Assembly (NCBI GenBank): GCA_946811695.1
Contig: OX328131.1
Location: 14,155,289 to 14,219,288 of the forward strand
DNA: 64,000 nucleotides
DNA from: Gonocerus acuteangulatus
Taxonomy: Eukaryota > Arthropoda > Insecta > Hemiptera > Coreidae
Direction: 5' to 3'
Every line of letters begins with the position of its first letter. The stretch's first letter is position 1. Of the stretch, positions 34,092-45,885 are shown in pieces. The position numbers were made by a program, and so were the translations under genes. The notes below the pieces were generated by a model. That model saw nothing but the letters and a program-made list of their open reading frames with translations. It ran no database searches and was not told the origin of the DNA.

Positions 34092-35417
34092 CAGTGATGT
34101 GGGCCGGGTCAATACCCAGTGGGTAGGTAAATATAAATTGGATATTTACCCACAGGGAAGGTAAATACCCAAAAAGCGGGTATTTTCAGTTTTTGAGCCT
34201 GATACAACTTCTTTGAATATTTTTTGGTGCAAAAAAGGACTGAAACTTACCCATTTGATCATAAAAACTTAATAAACATTAATACTTACCCAGTAATATT
34301 TTAAAGAAAGTTAAAAGTCGGTCCGGGTATTTACAACCTTATGTATATCTATGAATTTTCATGATTACTTTTACAGTGGGGAAGGTTAATTAATTTTAAA
34401 AAGGTTTTAATGAAGCCTATTCAATTATTAAGGACTTATTTAAATTTAAAAAAAGGGCCAAAAACATTTTTAATGTTTATTATAATAGTTCAAACCCATT
34501 TTAAGTGGTTTGTGATCCTTGTTAATATTACTTGAAATTATGCTCATACAGCAGTAACAACATTACAGGAAGCGGAAATCTCACCAGAAATGAGAAGGCA
34601 GTTTCTTGATGACAGAGTGTTTTGAGTCCGAGTCAGGAAACTAGTTAACATCCTTGATCCAATTGTTGAACTTATCACTGCCATTCTGTTAAATGCCCAT
34701 TTGATCCACACAGTTCATAAGAGATTTAAGAATTACTGAAAACTCTTCAACATGAAACCCAGAATCTTCTCTTCAAAAAACGGAGGAAAAACTTGTGCTA
34801 ACTAAATAGGAGAAACGCATTCAGTTTGGTGTTGGACATCTTGCTGCAGACTTGTTGAACTCTTCCATTTGTTTTGTGAGTGAGTTAGGCAGAAGCATGG
34901 GATTGAAATCAGTTGATTTTCGGAAATACATAGCTGACTATAGGGACCAAGAGGGATTATGGCAAAGATCCTTTGATTGGGACGGTCATGAAGACAATGA
35001 CAAAGAAAATAATAAAATAAGTCCCATGTTGTGGTGGAGAGGCTTGAATGGTACATGTGTTCTGATCAATGAGTAGGTAACTTAATATTTGTTTTGAGAA
35101 ATAGAGATAATCCTAGTCCAAAGTTTCAGCTTAGGCTAGATTTTGTGAGTGCAGTACAGTAGTATCAAATTTTGGCAATCAACTTGTTTTATTTGTAGTC
35201 GGAAGATCCATGGCAAATTTTCAGGTAATAATTTATTATTTATTACCCTCTCAGTGATCCTATTTTATAATTTATTTTACGTTTTACAATATTCTATTAC
35301 TAAGTCGCGGTTTAGTTAAATACCTTAAATACCCGGGTATTTATGAAATTGGGCATTTACCCTGGGTATATACCCTGGGAATTTACCCTTAAGAATAAAT
35401 ACTCTGGTATTTTACAA

Positions 35418-35422
<5 letters not shown>
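34092..35422. mobile_element. hAT-like element with decayed transposase
   Basis: Left end cagtgatgtgggccgggtca, with tacccagtgggtaggtaaat; right end ccctgggaatttacccttaa, then tattttacaacacta. Imperfect terminal inverted repeats of CAGTG/CACTA type with shared aaatacccgggta-like words are typical of hAT elements. AT repeats at both borders hide any target duplication. Confidence 0.5.
34563..35070 (+). pseudogene. Probable hAT transposase C-terminal half remnant
   Basis: Broken frames give VTTLQEAEISPEMRRQFLDD, then KLVNILDPIVELITAI, then SVDFRKYIADYRDQEGLWQR and ISPMLWWRGLNGTCVLINE. Leu-Asp-Pro-Ile and a late W-W follow the layout of hAT transposases before the hATC dimerisation domain. There are several stops and frameshifts. 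The assignment rests on pattern and on the hAT-like termini around it. Confidence 0.4.
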
Positions 35423-35465
<43 letters not shown>

Positions 35466-35469
<4 letters not shown>

Positions 35470-35934
35470 TTATCGTGGAAACATCCAAGAACACTCATCT
35501 GACAACCTTAAAAGCTAAGTTTACGTTGGTAAACAATAAAGAGATAGTAAATAAATTGTGAGTTGAACCTTCTTGCGGGTTAAGTGACGGGGGGGGGGTA
35601 AACTTTTCAAGGGCTTTTTGCTTCCTTCCTAAAGAGCGCCTCATCCCTTACTCGGAAAGATTCCGCCTCTCCTCTAAGATTCCGGCATAAATTAAGAAGT
35701 TCTGAAATAAGATTAAAACGGCCGGGTTTAGCCTCGGGGGGGGGGGGGAGATGGCCACGCTCTAACTCCCACTACCTTAAGCTCTTCGCTCTTTTTGGCT
35801 CTTAGGACCTTCCATTATGTATTAAAAATTTTTATGGCCCTTCCACTTCCAGAAGAGAGAAGGGGTGTCTGAAGGGGATTTATCTCGAATGCACGAAGCG
35901 TTGCTGTCAGTGAAAGAAAATTCAGTGACGTTCA
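35466..35934. other. Unassigned, with G runs
   Basis: Contains G homopolymers at 35589 and 35738. No gene recognised. Confidence 0.3.
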
Positions 35935-36745
35935 GTCCAGTCAACGAATAGTTATAGATGGAAATTTTTTGAACAAAATTTTTGACTTCGTAACTTTGTT
36001 TGGGCTGGATAGGAGGTGAACATATCAAAAGACCTCTCCCCTAGCCTATTTGCCGGGGGGAGGGGGGTTTAGAAGGTCCCATACGGAGTACGGTACGTGG
36101 CCCTACCTATGGAAGGTCTTCCGTAGCTAAGGCTAAATTTATGTATACTGATTAAGTTGCTCCTGAAGAGGCGTCAAGAGACGCGAAACATGTAGAGAAT
36201 AAAATAAACTAAGGCATATAAAGTGAAGTGGATGTAGTTTTATATATGTATGACCTTCCGCCTATTCAAATAATATATTGAAAGAAAAAAGGGTCACAAT
36301 TTTATAATAGTAAAAATATATATATTCTTGAAGAGAATGTAATGTACTATAAACCAATAAACGGCATTTATTTTTTGGGTTTATTGTTAAAGAGTTATCC
36401 GGCCAAAAAGAGCAAAAAGTGTGTTTTTTCTCAAAATGACAGACATTCAAGAGCGGATATTTCGAAAACTAAAGATATATGGAAAAACGTTATAGAGTTG
36501 AACTTGTAGCATATTTAATCAGCATTCATTTGTTATAGAATAGTCATGTCTCTAGGACCCACGGTTTCCGAGATATAAGTGAAAACCCGAAAAATGGGGC
36601 CTTCTAAACCCCCCTCCCCCAGGCACAAAGGCTACGGGCGAGGACTTCTGATATTTTGACCTACTAACAGCCGAAACAAAGTTATGAAGTCAAAAATTGT
36701 GTTCCAAACATTTTCATCTATAAATCTTAGTTACCTGGCGGTAAT
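35935..36745. mobile_element. Foldback element with purine/C-tract arms
   Basis: Left arm atagatggaaattttttgaa, aatttttgacttcgtaactt, then ggggaggggggtttagaagg. It is inverted on the right from ccttctaaacccccctcccc to aaacattttcatctat. The loop between the arms holds a hammerhead-like motif (36163-36189). Confidence 0.7.
36163..36189 (+). ncRNA. Hammerhead-ribozyme-like motif
   Basis: CTGAAGA, stem GCGTC-aaga-GACGC (5 bp perfect), GAAAC, followed by atgtaga. Same core as 22022-22050 with a different but fully complementary stem. Confidence 0.5.
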
Positions 36746-36954
36746 TCTTTATTTTTATTTTTTTTTATATAGAACCGCAATTTCTAAATAGTAATTTGGT
36801 TGCAAGGGTAAAAGTCCGACTCGCAGGAACTGCCTCATCTTAGCGCGGTTCCGTTCTTATCCCTAGTCTAATTTCGAAAGATTAAAATAGAAGCAGTTAT
36901 TATTTTGTTGAGAGGAGATCGTTGACCGTTGATGATGCAAGGTAGGGATTGCCC

Positions 36955-37079
36955 GGGTTCGGTCACTGCTACTTAATAATACATACCCCATATGTGTATG
37001 TATGTGGGCATATATATGTACATATGTGTGCGTGTATATGTGTATGTGTATATGCATATATATAAATATATATATATTA

Positions 37080-37119
<40 letters not shown>

Positions 37120-37277
37120 AGGTATATTTACATAGATATGTGCATATATTAGTGTTAAATATGTCCTACTTGTATTTACAGCACTGATGAAGGCTTGAAG
37201 TTCAAGCCGAAACGTCGGCACAATAAAACCATTTTTACGATAAAATGTAGTTTTATTAAGTAGCAGTGACCGAACCC
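36955..37277. mobile_element. Penelope-like terminal fragment with inverted ends
   Basis: gttcggtcactgctacttaa at the left is inverted at 37253-37277 (ttaagtagcagtgaccgaac). The right part carries the hammerhead-like motif 37184-37216, then ggcacaataaaaccattttt. Inverted and tandem terminal repeats plus hammerhead motifs are features described for Penelope-like elements. Confidence 0.45.
37184..37216 (+). ncRNA. Hammerhead-ribozyme-like motif (best example)
   Basis: CTGATGA, stem GGCTTGAA / TTCAAGCC (perfect), GAAACGTC. All conserved residues of both core strands are present. Located in a Penelope-like fragment. Confidence 0.55.
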
Positions 37278-38682
37278 CGACAGTTATATTTTGGTTCCAC
37301 CAGTCTTGAAAGGTAGGATTTACAATCTTACCTGGAAGGGTCGGCAACACTAGAAACCGTCCCGCTAGTTACAAGGTCTTGGAATCTTGGAACTCTATAT
37401 TTCTAACAATAAATTGTTTTTGTTATTTTACTTAACCTGTTTTATTTTCGAATACATTATCCAACTATAAACAATTAAAAAATAACAAGGAATAAAATAC
37501 AGACAAAAAGAACAGTTCGAATAAGCGAAATCAATTACTTTAAAGTTTTAAGCTCTTATTTCTCTGATTGTCATCGCCTAATCAAAACTTTCATTAGAAC
37601 CTTTTATGTAGAGCATTTAATAAGCTTTCTAAAGGTATTCTTCCGTTTACCAAGATTTTCAACAGTTTTCGAGATATTAATGAAAGTTCCCAAAATTTAT
37701 GTTATTTCTAGCAACAGAAAATTGGCCTCATTTTTCATATCCTGTTTTACACACAAAATTTTCGCAACATAAGAAATTACAAAAATAAAAAGCAATAAAA
37801 AACGAAGGGAAAGAGAGAAAAATTACAACAAGAACGACAAAAACCCGTTCATAAGAACAAAACAGACGTATTTGAAGTTTTAAGCACTTATTTCTCCGAT
37901 TGACATAACCTAATCAAAAATAGTTTTAGAATCTTATTTGTAGAGAATTTAGTAAGCTTTCAAATAGTTTCTATCCACTTACCACGATTTCCCAACCGTG
38001 TTCGAGATATTAATGAAAGTATACGAACTTCCCAAAACTTTTCATGTCTGTTCATAAAATATTTTATTCTAACCCTTCCTTAACTCCAAACGTAACAAAA
38101 CTTTCAACATATTAGTTTTAATGAAGGTAGAACATGCAGATAAAGTTTCAACTGAATCCCGTAATTCTAAGTACCCAAACCAAAAACGGTATTCAAAAAC
38201 TATTTTTCCAATTTTCTCGAAAACAGTTAAAGCGATCGCCTTCAAAATGGTTTCATTCGTTTTCCTAGCCCAGGAATCATATACAACGAGTACTTACAAG
38301 CTTATAAACTCAAAAACGTAAGCGTTACGATTTTTTTTGCGCGAATTTCGCCCCAAACGCCATCTTCCAGTAGGCGGATTTTGCTGGTTAACGAACTTGA
38401 CCTTTCAAATTGGACGAAGGATTTTTGTACCAAATTTCATCAAAATCGGACCATTCGTCTTCTATCTAGAGAGCGAACAGACAAATATATATATATATAT
38501 ATATATATACAAATTTGAACCACCGTTATTTTCGGTCTCTAGGGGTTCTAAAACGCGAAATTTTCTAGTCGGCACTTCCGGATTGTTTCATTGTATCAAC
38601 CCTATAAGCGGGGTTCCTCCCTATGGGGGAGGGAGGAACCGCGCTAAAAATTACATGTGAAACAAATCTGTAATCTAAATAC

Positions 38683-39120
38683 ATTGGTAAGAACCTTACA
38701 TTTTCCTGGGTCCCAGAACACAGAGGTTTAGCAGGAAATGAGATAGCAGACAAAGCCGCCAAAGAAGCTGCAAGCACTTAATCGCCTTCGCTACACATAT
38801 ATGAAAAATAAGACGTCAAAGCTTGGCTCAGAAGAAGAGTTCGCACCTAATAGGAATCCATGTAAACAGAAATACCTCGCACAAACAAATTAAGAACTAT
38901 TAAGCGCACAACTACGGTAACAGTGAGCCATCTAAGGTAACAGGCGTGAAATAAAGAGGTTCTTATTACAAGGATGAGAATAACCCACACGAACTTGACT
39001 TATGTCAATATTATAACAAAGGATCCTATGCGTGAAACCTGCCAGGTCCCTCTCACTATCTGCAACATGTTGGAAGATTACTCAACGTTCCATTTAGTCC
39101 CACGCATATACAAAACTCTG
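38683..39120 (+). pseudogene. LINE RNase H and zinc-knuckle remnant
   Basis: 38683-38781 reads IGKNLTFSWVPEHRGLAGNE then IADKAAKEAAST and a stop. The W-V-P-x-H-x-G-x-x-G-N-E-x-A-D motif is the C-terminal active-site region of LINE-encoded RNase H. Downstream, in another frame, RMRITHTNLTYVN and PMRETCQVPLTICNMLEDY (about 38971-39090) are a decayed version of the RLRIGHT...C..C..LTI.H.L..C zinc knuckle. The upstream part is displaced by the HINE ending at 38647. Confidence 0.7.
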
Positions 39121-39159
39121 GAATTCCTTAATAAAAAAATACTTTGTTTATCATCATAA

Positions 39160-39618
39160 TTGAAGGGCTCAGTTCCAAAGGTGACTAACCCACAATTTTA
39201 ACAAATTTGTGTTATTCACTTCTCCTGATAGAGAATTTTAAGTTTTATAATTGATAGAAATGCCCAGCCTTTACACCTCATTGATTTGTACTGACTTCTG
39301 TTTGTTTTGGAACTAAATGCAAAGCTAAATCATGTGAGAGGCAGACTTGACCAACCCACACTAGGTATGGCTTTGCTAATGGTCAGCAACAACATGAGTG
39401 ATATAGTTGAAGCTTCTGATGACCCTCTGGCAGATCCTGTCTATGAACCAACAAGAAATGTTCATGAAATACGCTTGTGGAGGACAAAACCGCAATATTA
39501 AGATTGTACTGTTCCTCTCCCCCATACTACACAACTCACCTAATCTGGAAATCATTGTTTTGTTAAATTATTAATACATAATCATAAAAATCTAAAGAAA
39601 AAAAAAATTAATTAATTA
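39160..39618. other. Unassigned; one open frame of unknown nature
   Basis: 39307-39501 is open for 64 codons (MELNAKLNHVRGRLDQPTLG, then ALLMVSNNMSDIVEASDDPL). The codon pattern looks protein-like (many Asp/Glu, no repeats), but I recognise no family. It sits just left of the TIR element at 39619 and may be an older part of the same mobile sequence. Confidence 0.3.
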
Positions 39619-40625
39619 CACTGTTCTGCACGAAAATCCTCCTTCAAACCAAAACATGCTTTCTTACTGTTTTCAAATGTGCTGAACACGAATTTGAAGT
39701 CAGATTCTGTCTATCACGCACAGTTTCTTGAGAAATTCTAGTTTTTTAGCCAAAAATGTGAGTTTTTTTGTAAATTTGACGAATTTTTTTTGGCATCAAA
39801 ACATAGTGAAAAAAATTCAAAAGCCCGATGATTTTGAGCGCAATGAAGTATATTTGAACGGGAAAAAAATTGATGGGATTATTACAAGTGGTTGAAGAAA
39901 TATGGCTAAAAGTGTTTTTTCAGTTTTTGATCTTTAGGCAGGGATTTGGTCTCTGCCTGGCTCTTTAGGGGAATGACCTTCCTTTCTCTTTTATGGTGGC
40001 ATCCTTTTCTATGTGGTATGTGCTAAGTTTTTGGGAAACGAAAAATTTAGAGACTACCGAAAAATAGTCCAAGAACTGCTTACTTCATATAAAACATTGG
40101 GATGCAATATGTACTTAAAATACATTTCCTGCATAGTCACATAGACTTTTTCGCCCCAAATTTGTGTGCAGTTTCGTACGAACATGGAGAACGATTCCAC
40201 CAAGATATATCCAGAATAGAAAAAAGATATACTGGCAAATGGAATGAGAAGATGCTGGCAGATTACTGCAGGACACTGCAGCGGGAGACAGAGGAGGAAG
40301 AGTACAAAAGAAAAAAAAAAACTCATTGACGATGTGTGTATATTTTTTGAGTTGTGTCATATCTAGTATTATACCTGATAGCATGCAGGATTCAATTAAT
40401 TATATTTTACCGTTGAAAAAGAAAAAAAATCTGTTATAATAAAGACAATAATTTTCAAATACAATTTTTCATTTTTTCCAAGTTTCTCCTCTTTTCTCTC
40501 AAAATCAGAGGGTGATAGAATTTTTCTGAGTTCAGATTCGGACTCAGCACACCTGAAAACACGAGAAACAGGCAAAATTGTTCAAGGGAGGAGAGAAAAG
40601 TTTTTTTTTTTTTTGCAGAACAGTG
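39619..40625. mobile_element. 1.0-kb TIR element carrying a decayed conserved protein
   Basis: Left end cactgttctgca, then gtgctgaacacgaatttgaa; right end has ttcagattcggactcagcac, then ttgcagaacagtg. The inverted similarity extends for over 100 bp with gaps. A coding remnant (40028-40329) lies between. The superfamily is not recognised. Confidence 0.55.
40028..40329 (+). pseudogene. Remnant of a repeated arthropod protein family of unknown function
   Basis: One frame reads FLGNEKFRDYRKIVQELLTS then YKTLGCNMYLK. A 1-nt frameshift near 40115 leads to LKIHFLHSHIDFFAPNLCAV, then SYEHGERFHQDISRIEKRYT and GKWNEKMLADYCRTLQRE, ending in Lys/Glu. I recognise the H-F-L-H-S-H-x-D-F-F ... G-E-R-F-H-Q-D-I ... 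R-Y-x-G-K-W ... M-L-A-D-Y-C signature as recurring in many uncharacterised arthropod proteins, usually multi-copy. The His/Asp/Glu-rich pattern suggests an ancestral metal site but no function is established. The left boundary and any upstream exons are not visible. Confidence 0.55.
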
Positions 40626-40761
40626 TTATTAATCTCCGGATATGTGACAAAAATTGTTTAAGTGTACGTTATTTTTCATTCATGTAAGAGCCAAAGATGA
40701 CTATACTTTTGGTTTTTGTTTCAACCTTGATTTTCTCAGTTTGTTCTAATTGTGTGTTAGT

Positions 40762-41139
40762 CACCTTTGGCACTGAGCCCATCAATAAGCAACCCACTCC
40801 CTCTTCCTCTTGATTCACCTTTGGCACTGAGCCCATCAATTAGCAACCCACTCCCTCTTCCTCTTGATTCACCTTTGGCACTGAGCCCATAAATTAGCAA
40901 CCCACTCCCTCTTCCTCTTGATTCACCTTTCGCACTGAGCCCATCAATTAGCAACCCACTCCCTCTTCCTCTTGATTCACCCTTGGCACTGAGCCCATCA
41001 ATTAGCAACCCACTCCCTCTTCCTCTTGATTCACCTTTCGCACTGAGCCCATCAATTAGCAACCCACTCCCTCTTCCTCTTGATTCACCCTTGGCACTGA
41101 GCCCATCAATTAGCAACCCACTCCCTCTTCCTCTTGATT
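40762..41139. repeat. 54-bp minisatellite, seven units, open in frame
   Basis: Unit cacctttggcactgagccca..., exactly 54 bp. Since 54 is divisible by 3, both strands stay open; on the minus strand each unit would encode 18 residues including GLLIDGLSAKGESRGRGS. No start context, flanking coding or splice signal supports translation, so I call it a repeat. Confidence 0.85.
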
Positions 41140-41247
41140 CACCTTTAATTCCCTTCCTACATTTTACATGATAATTTTCAAATTCGTAAATTTTACCGAT
41201 TACTACTTTTAACCAGGTAGAATATATATTAAATTATAGAAAACTAA

Positions 41248-41250
41248 ATG

Positions 41251-41314
<64 letters not shown>
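41248..41314 (+). repeat. (CT)n then (AT)n microsatellite
   Basis: ctctctctct followed by tatatatata, directly upstream of the LINE fragment. Confidence 0.9.
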
Positions 41315-41316
<2 letters not shown>

Positions 41317-44300
41317 AATAAATCTAAATACAACTGGGTAACCCAAATTAAACAAATCTTTAACGGTGATTTTCAAAATATCTGGTTAACCCAAAATTCA
41401 AATATTATTGAGAACAATCTAAAGGCGATAACAACTAAATACAAAGACAATCTAATAAAAAATGATTTGTCTAAAAACAAAACTCAAACTTCAGCTGTTT
41501 CTATAAAAATCTTTCAATAATTCCCGGTGTTCCTCAAAACTATATGCTACTAGACATACCATTCCCCATTCTCAAAATAATTATCCAACACACAACATCC
41601 AGCAAATATGCCATAAAATTCTCATCCAAGTCCATCAAATACACCATCAACCCCAGACTCTTGTGCACTCTATGTAATAGTACAGCTGAAGAAACCATAT
41701 ACCACATCCTACTCTACTGTCCTGCTTATGACAACATCCGACAAACACTACACCATCAACCCCAGACTCTTGTGCACTCTATGTAATAATACAGCTGAAG
41801 AAACCATATACCACATCCTACTCTACTGTCGTGCTTATGACAACATCCGACAAACACTACACCATCAACCCCAGACTCTTGTGCACTCTATGTAATAATA
41901 CAGCTGAAGAAACCATATACCACATCCTACTCTACTGTCGTGCTTATGACAACATCCGACAAACACTACACCATCAACCCCAGACTCTTGTGCACTCTAT
42001 GTAATAATACAGCTGAAGAAACCATATACCACATCCTACTCTACTGTCGTGCTTATGACAACATCCGACAAACACTACACCATCAACCCCAGACTCTTGT
42101 GCACTCTATGTAATAATACAGCTGAAGAAACCATATACCACATCCTACTCTACTGTCCTGCTTATGACAACATCCGACAAACACTACACCATCAACCCCA
42201 GACTCTTGTGCACTCTATGTAATAATACAGCTGAAGAAACCATATACCACATCCTACTCTACTGTCCTGCTTATGACAACATCCGACAAACACTACACCA
42301 TCAACCCCAGACTCTTGTGCACTCTATGTAATAGTACAGCTCAATAAACCATATACCACATCCTACTCTACTGTCGTGCTTATGACAACATCCGACAAAC
42401 ACTACACCATCAACCCTAGACTCTTGTGCACTCTATGTAATAATACAGCTGAAGAAACCATATACCACATCCTACTCTACTGTCCTGCTTATGACAACAT
42501 CCGACAAACACTACACCATCAACCCCAGACTCTTGTGTACTCTATGTAATAATACAGCTGAAGAAACCATATACCACATCCTACTCTACTGTCCTGCTTA
42601 TGACAACATCCGACAAACACTACACCATCAACCCTAGACTGTTGTGTACTCTATGTAATAATACAGCTGAAGAAACCATATACCACATCCTACTCTACTG
42701 TCCTGCTTATGACAACATCCGACAAACACTACACCATCAACCCCAGACTCTTGTGTACTCTATGTAATAATACAGCTGAAGAAACCATATACCACATCCT
42801 ACTCTACTGTCCTGCTTATGACAACATCCGACAAACACTACACCATCAACCCTAGACTCTTGTGTACTCTATGTAATAATACAGCTGAAGAAACCATATA
42901 CCACATCCTACTCTACTGTCCTGCTTATGACAACATCCGACAAACACTACACCATCAACCCCAGACTCTTGTGCACTCTATGTAATAATACAGCTGAAGA
43001 AACCATATACCACATCCTACTCTACTGTCCTGCTTATGACAACATCCGACAAACACTACACCATCAACCCTAGACTCTTGTGCACTCTATTAATAATACA
43101 GCTGAAGAAACCATATACCACATCCTACTCTACTGTCCTGCTTATGACAACATCCGACAAACACTACACCATCAACCCCAGACTCTTGTGTACTCTATGT
43201 AATAATACAGCTGAAGAAACCATATACCACATCCTACTCTACTGTCCTGATTATGACAACATCCGACAAACACTACACCATCAACCCTAGACTCTTGTGT
43301 ACTCTATGTAATAATACAGCTCAATAAACCATATACCACATCCTACTCTACTGTCGTGCTTATGACAACATCCGACAAACACTACACCATCAACCCCAGA
43401 CTCTTGTGTACTCTATGTAATAATACAGCTGAAGAAACCATATACCACATCCTACTCTACTGTCCTGCTTATGACAACATCCGACAAACACTACACCATC
43501 AACCCTAGACTCTTGTGCACTCTATGTAATAATACAGCTGAAGAAACCATATACCACATCCTACTCTACTGTCCTGCTTATGACAACATCCGACAAACAC
43601 TACACCATCAACCCCAGACTCTTGTGTACTCTATGTAATAATACAGCTGAAGAAACCATATACCACATCCTACTCTACTGTCCTGCTTATGACAACATCC
43701 GACAAACACTACACCATCAACCCTAGACTCTTGTGTACTCTATGTAATAATACAGCTCAATAAACCATATACCACATCCTACTCTACTGTCGTGCTTATG
43801 ACAACATCCGACAAACACTACACCATCAACCCCAGACTCTTGTGTACTCTATGTAATAATACAGCTGAAGAAACCATATACCACATCCTACTCTACTGTC
43901 CTGCTTATGACAACATCCGACAAACACTACACCATCAACCCTAGACTCTTGTGCACTCTATGTAATAATACAGCTGAAGAAACCATATACCACATCCTAC
44001 TCTACTGTCCTGCTTATGACAACATCCGACAAACACTACACCATCAACCCCAGACTCTTGTGTACTCTATGTAATAATACAGCTGAAGAAACCATATACC
44101 ACATCCTACTCTACTGTCCTGCTTATGACAACATCCGACAAACACTACACCATCAACCCTAGACTCTTGTGTACTCTATGTAATAATACAGCTCAATAAA
44201 CCATATACCACATCCTACTCTACTGTCGTGCTTATGACAACATCCGACAAACACTACACCATCAACCCCAGACTCTTGTGTACTCTATGTAATAATACAG

Positions 44301-44721
44301 CTGAAGAAACCATATACCACATCCTACTCTACTGTCCTGCTTATGACAACATCCGACAAACACTACACCATCAACCCTAGACTCTTGTATACTCTATGTA
44401 ATAATACAGCTGAAGAAACCATATACCACATCCTACTCTACTGTCCTGCTTATGACAACATCCGACAAACACTACACCGTCAACCCCAGACTCTTGTGCA
44501 CTCTATGTAATAGTACAGCTGAAGAAACCATATACCACATCCTACTCTACTGTCCTGCTTATGACAACATCCGACAACCATTATTCCCATCTACCATTCC
44601 ACCCACTGAAGAGAATACATTTCTTGCAATTCTCAGTAGTAATAGCATAGAACCGTTTGTCAGATTTGCCAGCTATATTTTGAAGATCTTACAACTAAGG
44701 TCAGAAATACTGAAAGATTAA
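41315..44721 (+). pseudogene. LINE ORF2 C-terminus containing an amplified internal segment
   Basis: It starts as NKSKYNWVTQIKQIFNGDFQ, NIWLTQNSNIIENNLK, and then, after a stop at 41518, the overlapping frame gives FSSKSIKYTINPRLLCTLCN and STAEETIYHILLYCPAYDNI. The zinc knuckle is CTLCNSTAEETIYHILLYC (C-x2-C-x9-H-x4-C). After the 109-bp array the last unit continues normally into PLFPSTIPPTEENTFLAILS, then SYILKILQLRSEILKD and the stop at 44721. A 3' UTR with aaataaagaataat follows. The array destroys the frame because 109 is not a multiple of 3. Confidence 0.8.
41643..44578 (+). repeat. 109-bp tandem array derived from LINE zinc-knuckle coding sequence
   Basis: About 27 units. The landmark gacaacatccgacaa first occurs at 41730 and last at 44563, 26 intervals of 109 bp less a single 1-nt deletion (near 43090). 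Variants gtgcactc/gtgtactc, ccccagac/ccctagac and ctgaagaaacc/ctcaataaacc alternate. The ctcaataaacc variant is at 42341, 43321, 43757 and 44193, the last three exactly 436 bp (4 units) apart: a young four-unit higher-order repeat. Confidence 0.95.
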
Positions 44722-44779
44722 AATATAAATAAAGAATAATTTAGTAATACTTGTAGTATAATAAATAAAAACCTATTAC

Positions 44780-44813
<34 letters not shown>

Positions 44814-45237
44814 GGCACATCTACATCTAGGTCATTAGCGCCGACATCCAGGGTGTAGCGAGGAATTTCACCAGCGAGCTGTGGGATGATAAAATTCCTG
44901 CCGGAGGTTGGGAATCGAACCCACCATCTCCCGCTTATGAATCCAAGGCGCTAGCCATTAGACCACGGGAGACCCCCCTATTACTATTAAATATTATTTA
45001 ATTTAAATAAGAGCTAAGAAGAGATATATATTTTATTTTAATTACTTCATGTATATTTTTTTTTTTTTTATTTCACATAATTATATTAAGAAAAGAACTT
45101 ACACTGTGTTAATGTTTTATATTAGTGTTTTATTTTTGTAACCTCACCTATGAATAATTTAATATTACTAACGTAGTAACTAACGGAATTATATAAGTGC
45201 TATGAGTTGTAACTCAAAAGCAAATAAATAAATTGAA

Positions 45238-45296
<59 letters not shown>
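44722..45296 (+). other. LINE 3' UTR with SINE insertion, then (AT)n
   Basis: AT-rich tail of the LINE, interrupted by a SINE at 44784-44976 and ending in aaataaataaattgaaaaat before the (AT)n tract at 45247. Confidence 0.5.
44784..44976 (-). mobile_element. tRNA-derived SINE, family 1
   Basis: Minus strand: tRNA-like head (GTGGTCTAATGGCTAGCG, B box GGTTCGATTCC), body, tail ggcgctaatgacctagatgt and poly-A. Perfect 12-bp target duplication cctattactatt at 44772-44783 and 44977-44988, so this is a fairly young insertion. Confidence 0.88.
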
Positions 45297-45885
45297 CAAA
45301 TTTTTCAGTGTATACCCCTTTCCCCCACGTCAGCTGCTAAGTTTCTTGAGCGAAGGTTCGCCCTGGCCTTGAATTCAATAACTCATCACCATCAATCAAC
45401 CAACTTCTATACTTTATTGCTTCTTCATCAGCTGTTCTCAAGGACCATCATTGCACTCGAGCTGTCTTCCATCTTAATTAGAGTGTCATACTAAACGACA
45501 TTGGCCTCATCCCAAAGAACTTTGGGCATTCATCATAACTTATTTTCAAGATTCATTATAGAACATAAAATGCTTACAATTTCTTCTGATGCCTCGGTAA
45601 TTTAATGCACATATAATATTTGGAACTTCACTGCTGTTTGAAATATTGATCAAGATTGCATTATAGCATAAAATATATATCTGAACAGAAAATCCGTCGT
45701 TTCTTCCAATAACTTGCTGCTCCTCGAACACACATATATATATATAATAAATAAATTTAATAGAACAATGCAAAAAAATGTGTAAACATGTAATTAAATT
45801 AAATAGTGTACAAATTATTCAAGATGAAATAAAAATTTAAAATATGACTACTTTTTACTTCAATGTATAATGTATAATAAGTTAT
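45297..45885. other. Unassigned intronic DNA
   Basis: No recognised gene; the minus frame at 45546-45773 has no domain. Confidence 0.3.

Larger units (their letters stand above)
36814..38647 (+). mobile_element. HINE/Helentron-like element, family C
   Basis: 5' end tccgactcgcaggaactgcc and subterminal motif ttagcgcggttcc; 3' hairpin ggttcctccctatgggggag, then gaggaaccgcgctaa at 38647. The subterminal motif is the complement of the 3' hairpin arm. It also contains an (AT)n tract at 38483-38508. It is inserted into a LINE (RNase H frame resumes at 38683). A Penelope-like fragment (36955-37277) lies near its 5' end. Non-autonomous. Confidence 0.6.

Noticed and set aside
36863..37350. Minus-strand frames with His/Ile/Tyr runs
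   Set aside because: Translation of ta/tg/ca dinucleotide-rich DNA inside the HINE and Penelope-like fragment.
40983..41171. Plus-strand Leu/Pro/Ser repeat frame
   Set aside because: Opposite-strand reading of the 54-bp minisatellite.
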